Positions 18,858 to 28,278 of a stretch of 64,000 nucleotides of DNA are shown here, piece after piece. Location: the NCBI RefSeq assembly GCF_002245495.1, contig NZ_NQJF01000007.1:62001-126000 (forward strand), written 5' to 3'. The stretch comes from Oceanimonas baumannii (lineage in GTDB: Bacteria; Pseudomonadota; Gammaproteobacteria; Enterobacterales; Aeromonadaceae). The position numbers and the translations under genes are program-made. The notes under the pieces were generated by a model. That model searched no databases. It saw nothing but the letters and a program-made list of their open reading frames with translations, and had not been told where the DNA came from. Each line of letters opens with the position of its first letter. Within the stretch, counting starts at the first letter, position 1.

Positions 18858-20171
18858 TCAGCAATAACGTTTCTGATCGTAAACGTGGAAATCCCACTCG
18901 GTTTCGGGGAAGTACTTGCGCAGGCGCCAGTCACAGGCGCGGGCGTGGCCTTCCATGCCTTCGGTGCGGGAAATGCGGGAGCCGGCGGCGCTGAACACCA
19001 GGTTGGCGTCTTCGCTCAGCTCCTGATAGGTCAGCACCTTCATGAACTTCTGCACGTTCAGGCCACCGCTGTAGCGGGCCGCCTTCTTGGTGGGCAGAAT
19101 GTGGTTGGTGCCGGAGCACTTGTCGCCGTGAGAGACGGTGCTGCCTTCGCCCAGGAACAGGGAACCGTAGTTGTTGAGGTTGGCTTTCCACCATTCCAGA
19201 TCCTCTGCGAGTACCTGCAGGTGCTCGCAGGCCCACTCGTCACTGACTTTGGCCACTTCTTCCCGGCTGTCGCCGAGGATTACCACACCGTGATCGCGCC
19301 AGGCCGCCTCGCACACATCGGCATTGGGCATGTCGGCAATCACATGAGGCATGATTTCCAGCACTTTCTCGCCCAGCTCACGGCTGTCGGTAAACAGCCA
19401 TACCGGGGAGTTGGGGCCGTGCTCGGCCTGGGACACCAGATCCACGGCAATGGTCATGGGATCGGCGTTGTGGTCGGCAATAATGGCCGACTCGGTTGGG
19501 CCGGCAAAGACGTCGATACCCACTTCGCCAAACAGCATACGCTTGGCTTCCGCCACATAAGCATTGCCTGGACCGACCAGAATGTCGGCAGTGCGGTTGG
19601 TAAACAGGCCATAGGCCATGGTGGCGATGGCGTGCACGCCGCCCATTTCCAGGATTACATCGGCACCGGCCACGTGCATGGCGTAGGCCACAGCGGGGTT
19701 GATGCTGTCGCCCCGCGGCGGTGAACAAGCCACGATAAAGGGCACGCCGGCGGCCTTAGCTGTGGCCACGCTCATCAGTGCCGAGGCGGCGTGGGCGTAG
19801 CGGCCACCGGGTACGTAACAGCCGGCACACTGCACAGGCAGTACCTGCTGACCCAGGCGCACGCCTTCTTCGGTTTCGATTTCAAAGGAAGTCAGGCTGT
19901 CGCGCTGGGCCTCGGCGAAGCGCTTGATTTGGCGATGGGCAAAGTCAATATCGTCCTTGACCTGCTGGGGCACCTGCTCGATCAGAGCCAGCTTTTTCTG
20001 CTCCGACAGCACGAAGTCACCCTGCCAGTTATCAAACTGTCTGGCGTATTCACGGACGGCGGTTTCACCGTTGCGACGAATATTGGCCAGCATTTCCTTG
20101 ACCACGCCCTGAATGCGCTCATCTTCCTGTGCGACTTCGTTTTCCGCCGCCGCTCTCTTGAGATATTCCAT
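18858..20171 (-). CDS. Histidinol dehydrogenase-like enzyme (HpsN type)
   Basis: A 437-residue zinc and NAD-dependent dehydrogenase that oxidises a primary alcohol through the aldehyde to the acid. Catalytic and metal residues of the HisD family are kept: Q248 and H251 (SQAEH), E316/H317 (CEHLQ), D350 (HGDK), H357 (TNHILP), E404 and H409 (TEGMEGH). There are no his genes around it. The nearest characterised relatives in such contexts are sulfopropanediol 3-dehydrogenases (HpsN). As the family natively oxidises an amino alcohol, cysteinolate to cysteate is an alternative. AGGTGA precedes the ATG. Confidence 0.87.
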   Translation of the reverse strand: MEYLKRAAAENEVAQEDERIQGVVKEMLANIRRNGETAVREYARQFDNWQGDFVLSEQKKLALIEQVPQQVKDDIDFAHRQIKRFAEAQRDSLTSFEIETEEGVRLGQQVLPVQCAGCYVPGGRYAHAASALMSVATAKAAGVPFIVACSPPRGDSINPAVAYAMHVAGADVILEMGGVHAIATMAYGLFTNRTADILVGPGNAYVAEAKRMLFGEVGIDVFAGPTESAIIADHNADPMTIAVDLVSQAEHGPNSPVWLFTDSRELGEKVLEIMPHVIADMPNADVCEAAWRDHGVVILGDSREEVAKVSDEWACEHLQVLAEDLEWWKANLNNYGSLFLGEGSTVSHGDKCSGTNHILPTKKAARYSGGLNVQKFMKVLTYQELSEDANLVFSAAGSRISRTEGMEGHARACDWRLRKYFPETEWDFHVYDQKRYC

Positions 20172-20227
20172 GGTATGTCACCTGTAAAATTAAACGCGCC
20201 AACTGGCTGACAACAGCATCTGTTGGG

Positions 20228-20249
20228 GAACGGCCGTTTCCGGCCGTTC
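20228..20249 (-). other. Hairpin between cysteate lyase-like and dehydrogenase genes
   Basis: GAACGGCCG, TTTC loop and CGGCCGTTC form a perfect 9-base stem without a T tract, 8 bases after the first stop codon of the operon. Confidence 0.6.
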
Positions 20250-20256
20250 GGGTAAA

Positions 20257-21267
20257 TCAGTCGTACTTGGTGAAACCAAAGGCATCACGGTAGCCGAACA
20301 GCGCCTGGGCGCCACCGGTGTGCAGGAACACCACGTTTTCATCCTTTTTAAAGTGACCCTTTCGGATCAGATCGATCAGACCGGCTCCGCCTTTGCCGGA
20401 GTAAACCGGGTCCAGCAGGATTCCTTCGTGGCGGGCAAATAGTTCGATGGCCTCCAGGGTGCTGGGAGCGGGAATGCCGTAGCCTTCACCCACGTAGTCG
20501 CAGTTGGCCACCACGTCTTCGCGTTTGACCGCACCGGGAATGCCCAGCTTTTCGGCGGTGCGTTCGGCCAGACGGAACACGTTGGCTTCCTGTTGCTCCC
20601 GGGGAACACGAACGCCGATGCCCAGCACCGGAATACCGCTGTTGCTGCCGGACAGGCCGGTCACCAAGCCGGCCTGGGTGCCGGCGGAGCCGGTGGCGTG
20701 AACTACGTGATCAATGCGCAGACCGGTGTCGTTGGCCTGGCCCAGCAGTTCCAGAGCACAGTTCACATAGCCCAGGGCTCCGATTTCGTTGGAACCGCCA
20801 CCGGGTACGATGTAGGGCTTTTTGCCGGCGGCCTTCAGCTCGCTGGCCAGCTCTTCCATGGCTGCGTTCATGTCGGTGCCGCCCGGATACTTGCGCAGCA
20901 TGCCGCCGAACAGCTGGTCGAGCATGACGTTGCCGTTGTAGTTGTAGTCAACGTCGGCGGAGCCGGTGCGGTCTTCCAGCAGAATGTGGCACTCCATACC
21001 CAGTTTGGTGGCTATGGCCACGGTCTGGCGGGCATGATTGGATTGGGTGGCACCCTGAGTGATGATGGTATCGGCGCCCTGTTCAAGAGCATCAGCCATC
21101 AGAAATTCCAGTTTGCGGGTCTTGTTGCCGCCGCCGGCGAGGCCGGTGCAATCATCACGCTTGATCCACAGGTTCGGACCATCCAGCAGCTTGGTCAGTT
21201 GATGCATCGGCTCCAGCGGAGTGGCCAGGTGAGCAAAATGCAGACGGGGATAACGAGCTAGATGCAT
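20257..21267 (-). CDS. cuyA: L-cysteate sulfo-lyase / D-cysteine desulfhydrase family
   Basis: A 336-residue fold-type II PLP enzyme of the ACC deaminase group. The PLP lysine is K49 in [19 protein letters not shown] and the C-terminal FLHTGG phosphate/substrate loops are kept. The N-terminus [20 protein letters not shown] is very like CuyA, which cleaves L-cysteate to pyruvate, ammonia and sulfite; D-cysteine desulfhydrases share the fold, so the substrate is not settled. It is the first gene of the operon, with GAGGA before the ATG at 21267. No sulfite exporter or dehydrogenase is seen in the window. Confidence 0.8.
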   Translation of the reverse strand: MHLARYPRLHFAHLATPLEPMHQLTKLLDGPNLWIKRDDCTGLAGGGNKTRKLEFLMADALEQGADTIITQGATQSNHARQTVAIATKLGMECHILLEDRTGSADVDYNYNGNVMLDQLFGGMLRKYPGGTDMNAAMEELASELKAAGKKPYIVPGGGSNEIGALGYVNCALELLGQANDTGLRIDHVVHATGSAGTQAGLVTGLSGSNSGIPVLGIGVRVPREQQEANVFRLAERTAEKLGIPGAVKREDVVANCDYVGEGYGIPAPSTLEAIELFARHEGILLDPVYSGKGGAGLIDLIRKGHFKKDENVVFLHTGGAQALFGYRDAFGFTKYD

Positions 21268-21421
21268 TTTAACATTCCTCTTCGTTTTGAACATGTGAAG
21301 TACATTTGGTTAACAACTGCATAATGAAAGAAGCGCCGTTGCACGACCAATGCTATATTGGCTTCGCCCTTGGTTACTTTTGGGCATAGGGCCAAAGAGA
21401 GATTGTAAGGAATTGTTTTTA
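21268..21421. promoter_or_regulatory. Divergent control region, catabolic operon / lysR
   Basis: This 154-base spacer must hold both promoters and the LysR binding site. Dyad-like pieces occur (TTGGTTAACAA near 21307, and GCCC/GGGC around 21367-21388), but no single T-N11-A operator stands out. Confidence 0.5.
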
Positions 21422-22360
21422 ATGGAATTAAAGTGGTTGAAGGACTTTGTGGCTCTGAATGAACACGGCAGCTTTTCCAAAGCAGCCGAGGCTCGTTTTG
21501 TTACCCAGCCCGCATTCAGCCGGCGTATTCGCTCGCTGGAAAACTGGCTGGGAGTGGCATTGGTGGATCGGGACAAACACCCGACTTCCCTGACCGCCAG
21601 CGGACTGGCGTTTGTGGAGGAAGCCAAGCGCATGATCAATGATACCTATCGGGTACGTAAGCGGTTGCAAGGTCAGGAAACCCAGAAAAGCCTGGTGTTT
21701 TTTGCTCAGCATTCACCGGCAGTGTCGTTTTTCCCTCACTGGATCCGCACCCTGGAACCCTTGGTGGGCAACACTCTGGTCAAGCTCAGCACGGGTAATC
21801 TGCATGATCTTACCGAGTCCTTTATGGCAGGTATGGGTGACTTTCTGCTCAGCTTTTCTTCCGCCGGTGACATGGGACAGCTATCACGTAATGACACCAC
21901 CTGTATTCAGGTCGGCACCGACCGGCTGGTACCGGTATCGGCGCTGACGCCGGAAGGCACTCCGGTATTTTCGGTGAACGGCCGAACCCCGCTTAAATTA
22001 CTGGCTTATCCAGACGACTCCTACCTGGGAGGGCTGGTGAAAGAACTCTGCCTGAACAAGCTGCCGCCGGATTTTCAATACACCATAGTGTGTGAAAACG
22101 CCCTGGCGGAAGGACTCAAGGCTATGGCGCTACAGGGATATGGTGTGGCATGGCTACCTTGTGGGTTGATTCAGAATGAGCTGGCCCAGGGCCAGCTCAC
22201 CGTGTTACATGAAGACTTTCATACTGTGGACTTGCGTATTTTGTTGTATCGTTTCCGGCACACGGTAAAGCCGGAGGTGGATATGTTCTGGCAGTACTTG
22301 CTGGAGCTGTACAACCTTAGTTATACCGAGCAGTTTCCACCGTTGCGCTCAGTATTCTGA
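21422..22360 (+). CDS. LysR-family regulator of the sulfonate-type operon
   Basis: A 312-residue regulator with an N-terminal winged helix (MELKWLKDFVALNEHGSFSKAAEARFVTQPAFSRRIRSLE) and a C-terminal effector-binding domain. AAGGAA precedes the ATG at 21422; a longer frame to 21350 is less likely. It is divergent to the cysteate lyase/dehydrogenase/TRAP operon, the usual LysR arrangement, so it probably activates that operon in response to the substrate or an intermediate. Its stop lies within a 14-base palindrome shared with the convergent neighbour. Confidence 0.9.
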   Translation: MELKWLKDFVALNEHGSFSKAAEARFVTQPAFSRRIRSLENWLGVALVDRDKHPTSLTASGLAFVEEAKRMINDTYRVRKRLQGQETQKSLVFFAQHSPAVSFFPHWIRTLEPLVGNTLVKLSTGNLHDLTESFMAGMGDFLLSFSSAGDMGQLSRNDTTCIQVGTDRLVPVSALTPEGTPVFSVNGRTPLKLLAYPDDSYLGGLVKELCLNKLPPDFQYTIVCENALAEGLKAMALQGYGVAWLPCGLIQNELAQGQLTVLHEDFHTVDLRILLYRFRHTVKPEVDMFWQYLLELYNLSYTEQFPPLRSVF

Positions 22361-22366
22361 AAATTT

Positions 22367-24397
22367 TCAGGGAGCGGGTAAGGCCCGCACCGCTTCGATC
22401 AGGTTACCGGGCAGGCCGGCGGCAGGATACGGCACCGGGCCGGTATACCAGGGTTTGCAGGGGGTGTTCAGAGGCGGCTGGTGAAGCCGGAGGGTCGGTG
22501 CATGCCAGTCGCCCCGCAGGAGAATGGCCAGCTCTCTGCAGCCTTTATCGTTAATCACCCCCAGGTTGAGGTTCATTGTTCCGTCAGCGCCCGCGCTGCC
22601 CCGCAGTGCGATCAGGTGACGTACGCTTTGCACTGCGCTGTTATTTAGCAGCCACTGTCCGTGTTGTACCGGTCCCTGTAACTCCAGCCGGTAGAAGAAG
22701 CCATCCTGTTGCATTAAATCCCATGCTGCCAGTGCGCTATCCACCTGTCTTGGCTCGGTATAGTCTTCACCCAGACGGTTGCGCAGCCAGGGATCCAGCC
22801 CTGCCTGTTCGACAAAAATATCCTGTCCTTGCAGCTTGAGGTCGCCCTGCCAGCTGGCGGAGTCGGAGGGCTCGCCGGTGAGGCGGGCGGTGACATTCAG
22901 CTCGCCGGCAAAGCCCTGGCCGGCCCGCAGCCAGTTGCTGAGGTGGCGTAATTGCCAGCGTTCACCACTGAGCTCAAGCCGGGTATGGTGAGGAGCATAA
23001 AGATTCATGCTGCCGCTGAGTGTGGCTTTACCGTCTAGCCAGTCGCCGTCGAGGCGGTCGATCAGCAGTTGCTCGTCGGTAAGACGGGCGTTGAGATGGG
23101 CAGAACGTGCTATCAGGCTGTTCCAGACCAGCTCGCTGACGCTGCCCTCCAGCCGGGCCTGCTCGCTTAAGGGGCGCCACAGGCCTGCCGACCAGGCCAT
23201 ATCGGTGATAAACAGGGCTCCGTCAAAGATGGACAATGGCAGCGCATCATCCATCGACAATAACTCGGTGCGGCTCAGGTTCAGTTTGTGAATGCGCACT
23301 TCTGGCACCGTCCAGCGGATATCCGGTTGCCACACCAGTTTGTTGCCGCTCATCTGCAGTTCGTTAATATCCAGCCGGCCCTGATCGGGGTACCATTCCA
23401 GCTCTGCCTCTATACTGCCTTCCCATGCCTGGCCGCTAAGGTTGATGCCCTGGCGCTCGCTGTCGCCCAGCCATTGCAGCCGGTGGCGATCCAGCCGCAG
23501 CCAGTCGAGGGTGGCTTCGTCCGCCTGCCAGCTACCCCGGCCATCGGGCAAACCTGAGCCGCTCCACTCAAGGTCACGCAACTCGCCTTTTATTCCGTTG
23601 ATATTGAGCCGGGAAGTGCTCAGGCTGACGTTATCAAGGCTGGCCCGGTTCAGCAGCAGTCGCCAGCCTTCGGGCAGAACGGGGGCATCGGCCAGTTGCA
23701 GTTTTATCTGGCTGAACTGTGGCTGTTCAAGCTGCACTTCACGGCGGGACGGATCCAGCACCAGGCTGCCGCTGAACAGGCCGCCAAACAGCCGGCTGCG
23801 TACGTCATTCAGTTCCAGCCGGTTTTGCCGCAGCTGACCACTAAAGTCCAGTCCCGAGAGCTCCAGTGCAGGATGAGACAGCTGTCGGGCCCGGCCGTTC
23901 AGGCTGGCCCCGGCCCACCATTGCCACTGTCCATTCCGGCGGGGCTGCCAATCCGTGATGGCCAGTGTGATGCCGCCGGCTTCCCAGCCTGTTCCGGTCA
24001 GGCTGAGATTTTGAATGTTCAGCTCAGCAATGCGGATATCGGCCAGGTTTGCCGGCAGTGCAGGCGCCTGCGCATGTTCAAGGTCGAGTTTGCCGTCAAT
24101 CACATCGAGAATGGCGACCTGAGTGCGGCCGGCCAGCGGGGCGAGTTGCTCCAGTTCAAGGTAGACTTGCCGGGCGCTGAACCAGTCACCCAGGCGTACG
24201 TCTTCTGCCAGCAGCTTGTAAGGCGAAAGCGGGTTGAATTCGAGCCGGCCCACGCTGAGGTCCAGCTCAGTGTTTTCATTCAGCCAGCTCAGCACCGGCT
24301 TTTTCAGCTGATTGATATCCAGCAAATTCAGCAGCAACCAGCCGCCGAGCAATACTATCAGCAGCCCCGTCAACCCTCTTCTGGCCAGCTTTTTCAT
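22367..24397 (-). CDS. AsmA-like envelope protein
   Basis: A 676-residue protein with one N-terminal membrane helix (about 8-27) followed by a long beta-rich periplasmic region with repeated LxLDxxxLxxL-type strands, the look of AsmA/TamB-like proteins. Such proteins are thought to affect outer-membrane assembly or lipid transfer between membranes. AAGGAT precedes the ATG. It is downstream of recG on the same strand with a 141-base gap. I recognise the family style but cannot tie it to a named AsmA, YicH or YhjG orthologue. Confidence 0.75.
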   Translation of the reverse strand: MKKLARRGLTGLLIVLLGGWLLLNLLDINQLKKPVLSWLNENTELDLSVGRLEFNPLSPYKLLAEDVRLGDWFSARQVYLELEQLAPLAGRTQVAILDVIDGKLDLEHAQAPALPANLADIRIAELNIQNLSLTGTGWEAGGITLAITDWQPRRNGQWQWWAGASLNGRARQLSHPALELSGLDFSGQLRQNRLELNDVRSRLFGGLFSGSLVLDPSRREVQLEQPQFSQIKLQLADAPVLPEGWRLLLNRASLDNVSLSTSRLNINGIKGELRDLEWSGSGLPDGRGSWQADEATLDWLRLDRHRLQWLGDSERQGINLSGQAWEGSIEAELEWYPDQGRLDINELQMSGNKLVWQPDIRWTVPEVRIHKLNLSRTELLSMDDALPLSIFDGALFITDMAWSAGLWRPLSEQARLEGSVSELVWNSLIARSAHLNARLTDEQLLIDRLDGDWLDGKATLSGSMNLYAPHHTRLELSGERWQLRHLSNWLRAGQGFAGELNVTARLTGEPSDSASWQGDLKLQGQDIFVEQAGLDPWLRNRLGEDYTEPRQVDSALAAWDLMQQDGFFYRLELQGPVQHGQWLLNNSAVQSVRHLIALRGSAGADGTMNLNLGVINDKGCRELAILLRGDWHAPTLRLHQPPLNTPCKPWYTGPVPYPAAGLPGNLIEAVRALPAP

Positions 24398-24538
24398 GAA
24401 ACTATCCTTCGCCCTGCGGGCAGCTGTAAGCTTTCAGCCGTAAGCGCTCAGCCTAAAAAGGCCCATTCGGAAAATGCGTTCTGCTGTTAGCCTGGTTGTT
24501 CTTGTCGCCGACAGCTTACCGCTTAAGGCGTTGTTTTC

Positions 24539-26611
24539 TCAAACTTTACCGTAATGATTCCGGGTGCCGAGCCAGCGGCGGATCAGCGGGTCAATGCAGG
24601 CAGGGTGGCGGTCGGCGAGGTAGCGAGCCAGCCTTTGTACCTCGGGCAGCAGTGACTGATCCCGCACCAGGTCTGCAATTTTCAGGTCTGCCAGGCCGGT
24701 TTGGCGAGTACCCAGCAGCTCGCCCGGGCCGCGAATCTCCAGATCTTTCTGGGCGATCACAAAGCCATCGTTGGTGTCACGTAGTACACCCAGCCGCTGG
24801 GTTGCGGTTTTTGACAGCGGGGCGTGATAGAGCAGTACACAGTGCGAGGCGGTGGCACCCCGGCCTACCCGGCCGCGCAGCTGATGCAGCTGGGCCAGGC
24901 CCAGGCGCTCCGGGTTTTCAATGATCATCAGCGAGGCATTGGGGACGTCTACGCCCACTTCAATCACGGTGGTGGCCACCAGCAGGTCCAGTTTGCCGTC
25001 CTTGAAGTCGGCCATCACCGCCTGTTTCTCTGCCGCTTTCATACGACCGTGCACCAGCCCGGTTCCCAGCTCCGGCAACCGGGCCGAGAGGGCGGCGGCA
25101 GTCTCTTCTGCCGCCTGGCACTCCAGCACGTCCGACTCATCGATCAGAGTACACACCCAGTAGGCCTGACGGCCCTGTTCTCGGCATACCTGGCGTACCC
25201 GTTCAATGACTTCGTCACGGCGGGTGTCGGGAATGGCGACCGTTGTGACCGGGGTCCGTCCCGGAGGCAGTTCATCGATAACTGAGGTGTCGAGATCGGC
25301 ATAGGCGGTCATCGCGAGGGTGCGGGGAATGGGCGTGGCCGTCATGATCAGCTGGTGCGGATAGTATTCTCCCTGAGCGCCTTTTTCTCTCAGGGCCAGG
25401 CGCTGGTGTACACCAAACCGGTGTTGTTCATCGATGATAACCAGCTCCAGGGCGTTGAACTGTACCTGCTCCTGAAACAGGGCATGGGTGCCGACGATCA
25501 TCGCCAGCTCGCCGCTGGCAAGCCGCTCCAGCTGCTCGGCCCGGGCTTTACCCTTGACCTTGCCAGCCAGCCAGCCGACCTGAATGCCCAGTGGTGCCAG
25601 CCAGGCGGCAAAGTTGGCGGCGTGTTGCTCCGCCAGTAGTTCGGTGGGGGCCATCAGTGCCACCTGGCCCTGGTTTCCGATTACCTGCAGCGCCGCCAGC
25701 GCCGCCACCAGGGTTTTGCCCGAACCCACATCTCCTTGCACAAGCCGCATCATGGGCACGTTTTTTTGCAAATCGGCACCGATCTCCGCCACCACCCGTT
25801 GCTGGGCACCGGTGGGGGAAAACGGCAGCCGGGCCAGGAAGTCGTGTATCAGCACATCGGCTGTGGGCAGGGCTCTTGCCCGGTGTGACTGGCCCTGTTC
25901 GCGTACCTGCAGTACCGACAGGTTGTGGGCCAGCAGCTCTTCCATCACCAGCCTTTGCTGGGCCGGATGGTGGCCGCGCTCGAGCTGATCCAGGGCGACA
26001 TCGGCAGGGGGGCGGTGAAGCAGGTGCACGGCGTCGTTCAGTGACAGCTGCTGCTGATAAAGACCAGCAGGAAGCAGTTCGGCTAATGGTGTCTGTTCCA
26101 GCAAAGCCAGCGCCTGCTCGGTAAGCTGGCGCAGGCTGATCTGACGCAGGCCTTCGGTGGTGCCGTACACCGGGGTCAGGCTGGCCTCGGTGCTGATAGG
26201 ATTGTCACCCTGCAGCAGGGTGTATTCCGGATGAATAATCTCGAGACCGTGATGGCCGGGGCGGATCTCGCCAAAGGCCCGCACCCGGGTACCGGCAGTC
26301 AGGCTGTTTTTCTGGGCGGCGGCAAAGTTGAAGAAACGCAGGGTCAGCGTGCCGCTGTTATCCCGCAGCCGGCACAACAGCATGCGCTTGCGGCCATAGC
26401 TGATATGGCTGTCGACCACTTCACCGACCACGGAAACATGCATGCCCGGCCGGAGTTCGGCCACGTTGCAGATCTGGGTGCGGTCTTCGTAACGTAACGG
26501 CAGATGAAACAGCAGATCCTGCACCGTTTCCAGCCCCAGCCGGTGCAGCTTTTCCTGCATTTTTTCACCCACACCCTTGAGCAGGTTAAGGGGCATTTTA
26601 TCCGGTTTCAT
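24539..26611 (-). CDS. recG: ATP-dependent DNA helicase RecG
   Basis: Branch-migrating helicase that reverses stalled forks and processes Holliday junctions and R-loops. It is 690 residues, matching the usual RecG length of about 693. An N-terminal wedge/OB domain (about 50-150) precedes helicase motifs I GDVGSGKT, II DEQH and VI QLRGRVGRG. The C-terminal helical hairpin with DLEIRGPGELLGTRQTG is RecG-specific. AAGGG precedes the ATG. The spoT-trmH neighbours seen in E. coli are absent here. Confidence 0.97.
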   Translation of the reverse strand: MKPDKMPLNLLKGVGEKMQEKLHRLGLETVQDLLFHLPLRYEDRTQICNVAELRPGMHVSVVGEVVDSHISYGRKRMLLCRLRDNSGTLTLRFFNFAAAQKNSLTAGTRVRAFGEIRPGHHGLEIIHPEYTLLQGDNPISTEASLTPVYGTTEGLRQISLRQLTEQALALLEQTPLAELLPAGLYQQQLSLNDAVHLLHRPPADVALDQLERGHHPAQQRLVMEELLAHNLSVLQVREQGQSHRARALPTADVLIHDFLARLPFSPTGAQQRVVAEIGADLQKNVPMMRLVQGDVGSGKTLVAALAALQVIGNQGQVALMAPTELLAEQHAANFAAWLAPLGIQVGWLAGKVKGKARAEQLERLASGELAMIVGTHALFQEQVQFNALELVIIDEQHRFGVHQRLALREKGAQGEYYPHQLIMTATPIPRTLAMTAYADLDTSVIDELPPGRTPVTTVAIPDTRRDEVIERVRQVCREQGRQAYWVCTLIDESDVLECQAAEETAAALSARLPELGTGLVHGRMKAAEKQAVMADFKDGKLDLLVATTVIEVGVDVPNASLMIIENPERLGLAQLHQLRGRVGRGATASHCVLLYHAPLSKTATQRLGVLRDTNDGFVIAQKDLEIRGPGELLGTRQTGLADLKIADLVRDQSLLPEVQRLARYLADRHPACIDPLIRRWLGTRNHYGKV

Positions 26612-26705
26612 GGTGGCCCTTTACTGTAAATACATACAGAGAATAGCAACAAGAGCGGGAAGCTGAAAGTGCAAAGGCGGACCTTGACCAAAGCGGCTTC
26701 TAGCT

Positions 26706-28055
26706 TCAGAGCAGTCGCTTCAGTAGCACATTGGCCTGGGTGCGCTGTACCCGTTTCAGCAGCCGTTGCACCGGCTCCGGGTAGTCGCTGAGCTGCTCGA
26801 TTTCGGTAAAGTGAGTCAGCCGCCGGCAGTGTTGCAGAATATTGGCTTTTTCGTCGTTAAAGGTGGTTTGCAGTTGGCGCTCGGGATCCTGCAGCAACAG
26901 GCCGTTCTCCAGATCCAGCCCCCAGGCTCTGGGGTTGAGGTTATTGCCGGTGATCATAGCCAGGTCGTCATCCACAAACAGCCCCTTAAGGTGATAGGAG
27001 TTATGGTCGTGGCACCAGAGCATGATGTTGAGCTTGTCCTGATAGATGAAGGTCTGGTTGGTCCGGGCAAAGCGGCGAAGATTGGCTTCATACAGGTAGG
27101 GTAGTCCGCCTATGGTACGAAAGGGCTGGTCGGGCGGAATATAAAAATCGTTGGCGGTCTTGTCACCGATCACCAAGGTGACCTCCCGGCCTTTTTTGAG
27201 CTGGGCGCGGATATCCCGGGCCAGGGACTTGGGCAGGTTAAAGTAGGGTGTGCAGATAAACAGCCGTTCCTGGGTGCCGCGTACCATGGTACGAATGGCC
27301 TGGTTGAGCTTGTTGCCGCGTTTACCCAGGCCCGCCAGTGGTGTGACAGAGACCTCGCCGGCCTGACGAGGTTGCTGTTCAAACTGATACTGCCCCCGGC
27401 GCAGCTGCTGACGAAACTGGCGAATGGCCTGGCGTAACCGGCGGGCGGTGGGAATATCGGGCTGATTCAGTGCCGGCACCGCCGGGTTGTGGGCAAACAA
27501 CCGGTCAATATAGTCGAGCATGGCACCGGCAAGGCCGGCATGAGTAATTTCATGGTAGCGATCAAAGCGGTAGCGGCCGTTCTGATGCAGATAGATGTCG
27601 TTGATGCTGGCACCGGAATAAAGCAGGGTGTCATCAAATATAAACCCTTTCAGGTGCAGCACACCCAGCAGCTCCCGGCCTTTGACCGGAACACCATAAA
27701 TGGTAACAGGGTGCTCGTACCGTTCAGCAAATTCCTGATACATGCAGTGATTGCCACCCTGGCCCTTCTGGCCGATAAGCCCCCGCTGAGCCCGGTGAAA
27801 GTCGACATAGAGGCGTACATCCAGCGCCGGATTGGCCTGTTTGGCTTCGTACAGGGCGGTCAGAATTTCCCGACCGGCATCATCGTCCTGAAGATAGAGT
27901 GCTACCAGGCAGATGCGTTGTTGTGCTGTGGCAATCAGTTCCAGCAGACGTGATTTAAAATCGGCTGCGGAGTGCAGCACGCGCACGTGATCGGCATTCA
28001 CCGACAGGGCGGGCAAACGCTGCAGCAGATTTCGGTAATAGTTGGCTAGTCGCAT
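26706..28055 (-). CDS. pssA: CDP-diacylglycerol-serine O-phosphatidyltransferase
   Basis: Makes phosphatidylserine, the precursor of phosphatidylethanolamine, from CDP-diacylglycerol and serine. It is a phospholipase D-superfamily enzyme of 449 residues with two HxK motifs: GVLHLKGFIFDD near residue 134 and YHLKGLFVDDDLAMITGNNLNPRAW near residue 360. This is the gammaproteobacterial peripheral-membrane type. I prefer the start at 28055, with CAGG upstream and an N-terminus aligning with E. coli PssA, over the longer frame starting at 28076. Confidence 0.95.
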   Translation of the reverse strand: MRLANYYRNLLQRLPALSVNADHVRVLHSAADFKSRLLELIATAQQRICLVALYLQDDDAGREILTALYEAKQANPALDVRLYVDFHRAQRGLIGQKGQGGNHCMYQEFAERYEHPVTIYGVPVKGRELLGVLHLKGFIFDDTLLYSGASINDIYLHQNGRYRFDRYHEITHAGLAGAMLDYIDRLFAHNPAVPALNQPDIPTARRLRQAIRQFRQQLRRGQYQFEQQPRQAGEVSVTPLAGLGKRGNKLNQAIRTMVRGTQERLFICTPYFNLPKSLARDIRAQLKKGREVTLVIGDKTANDFYIPPDQPFRTIGGLPYLYEANLRRFARTNQTFIYQDKLNIMLWCHDHNSYHLKGLFVDDDLAMITGNNLNPRAWGLDLENGLLLQDPERQLQTTFNDEKANILQHCRRLTHFTEIEQLSDYPEPVQRLLKRVQRTQANVLLKRLL

Positions 28056-28076
28056 AATGAACCTGATTAATGACAT

Positions 28077-28278
28077 TGCCGTTTAAGACCATACTCAAAC
28101 GACAAGATTCGGTGCAGTTTACCGAATTAGGGCAAAGAGCAGCAAACTCCGTGAAAGCTGAATACGCGCAATGCGAAACGACAGCAATGGCTGCGCTACA
28201 CCGGCACACGCTGTGCGAGCCGGTTGCGGTACCTCTGCTGTCGTTTCGTTTATTCCAGCCTGCAGGTTTCTGCCGGCC
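28077..28278. repeat. Non-coding spacer with nested inverted repeat
   Basis: CGAAACGACAGCA (28174-28186) and its exact complement TGCTGTCGTTTCG (28236-28248) enclose a smaller CCGGC/GCCGG dyad (28201-28205 and 28219-28223). A large cruciform or RNA hairpin is possible. It lies downstream of pepP and upstream of pssA. No gene is seen. Confidence 0.65.

Noticed and set aside
18858-20171. Calling the HisD-like gene histidine biosynthesis hisD
   Set aside because: No other his gene is near and the operon is catabolic with a TRAP importer; the HpsN-like reading is better.
22357-22370. CTGAAAATTTTCAG palindrome as an operator
   Set aside because: It lies over the two convergent stop codons of lysR and the AsmA-like gene, not in a promoter; probably chance or a weak end signal.
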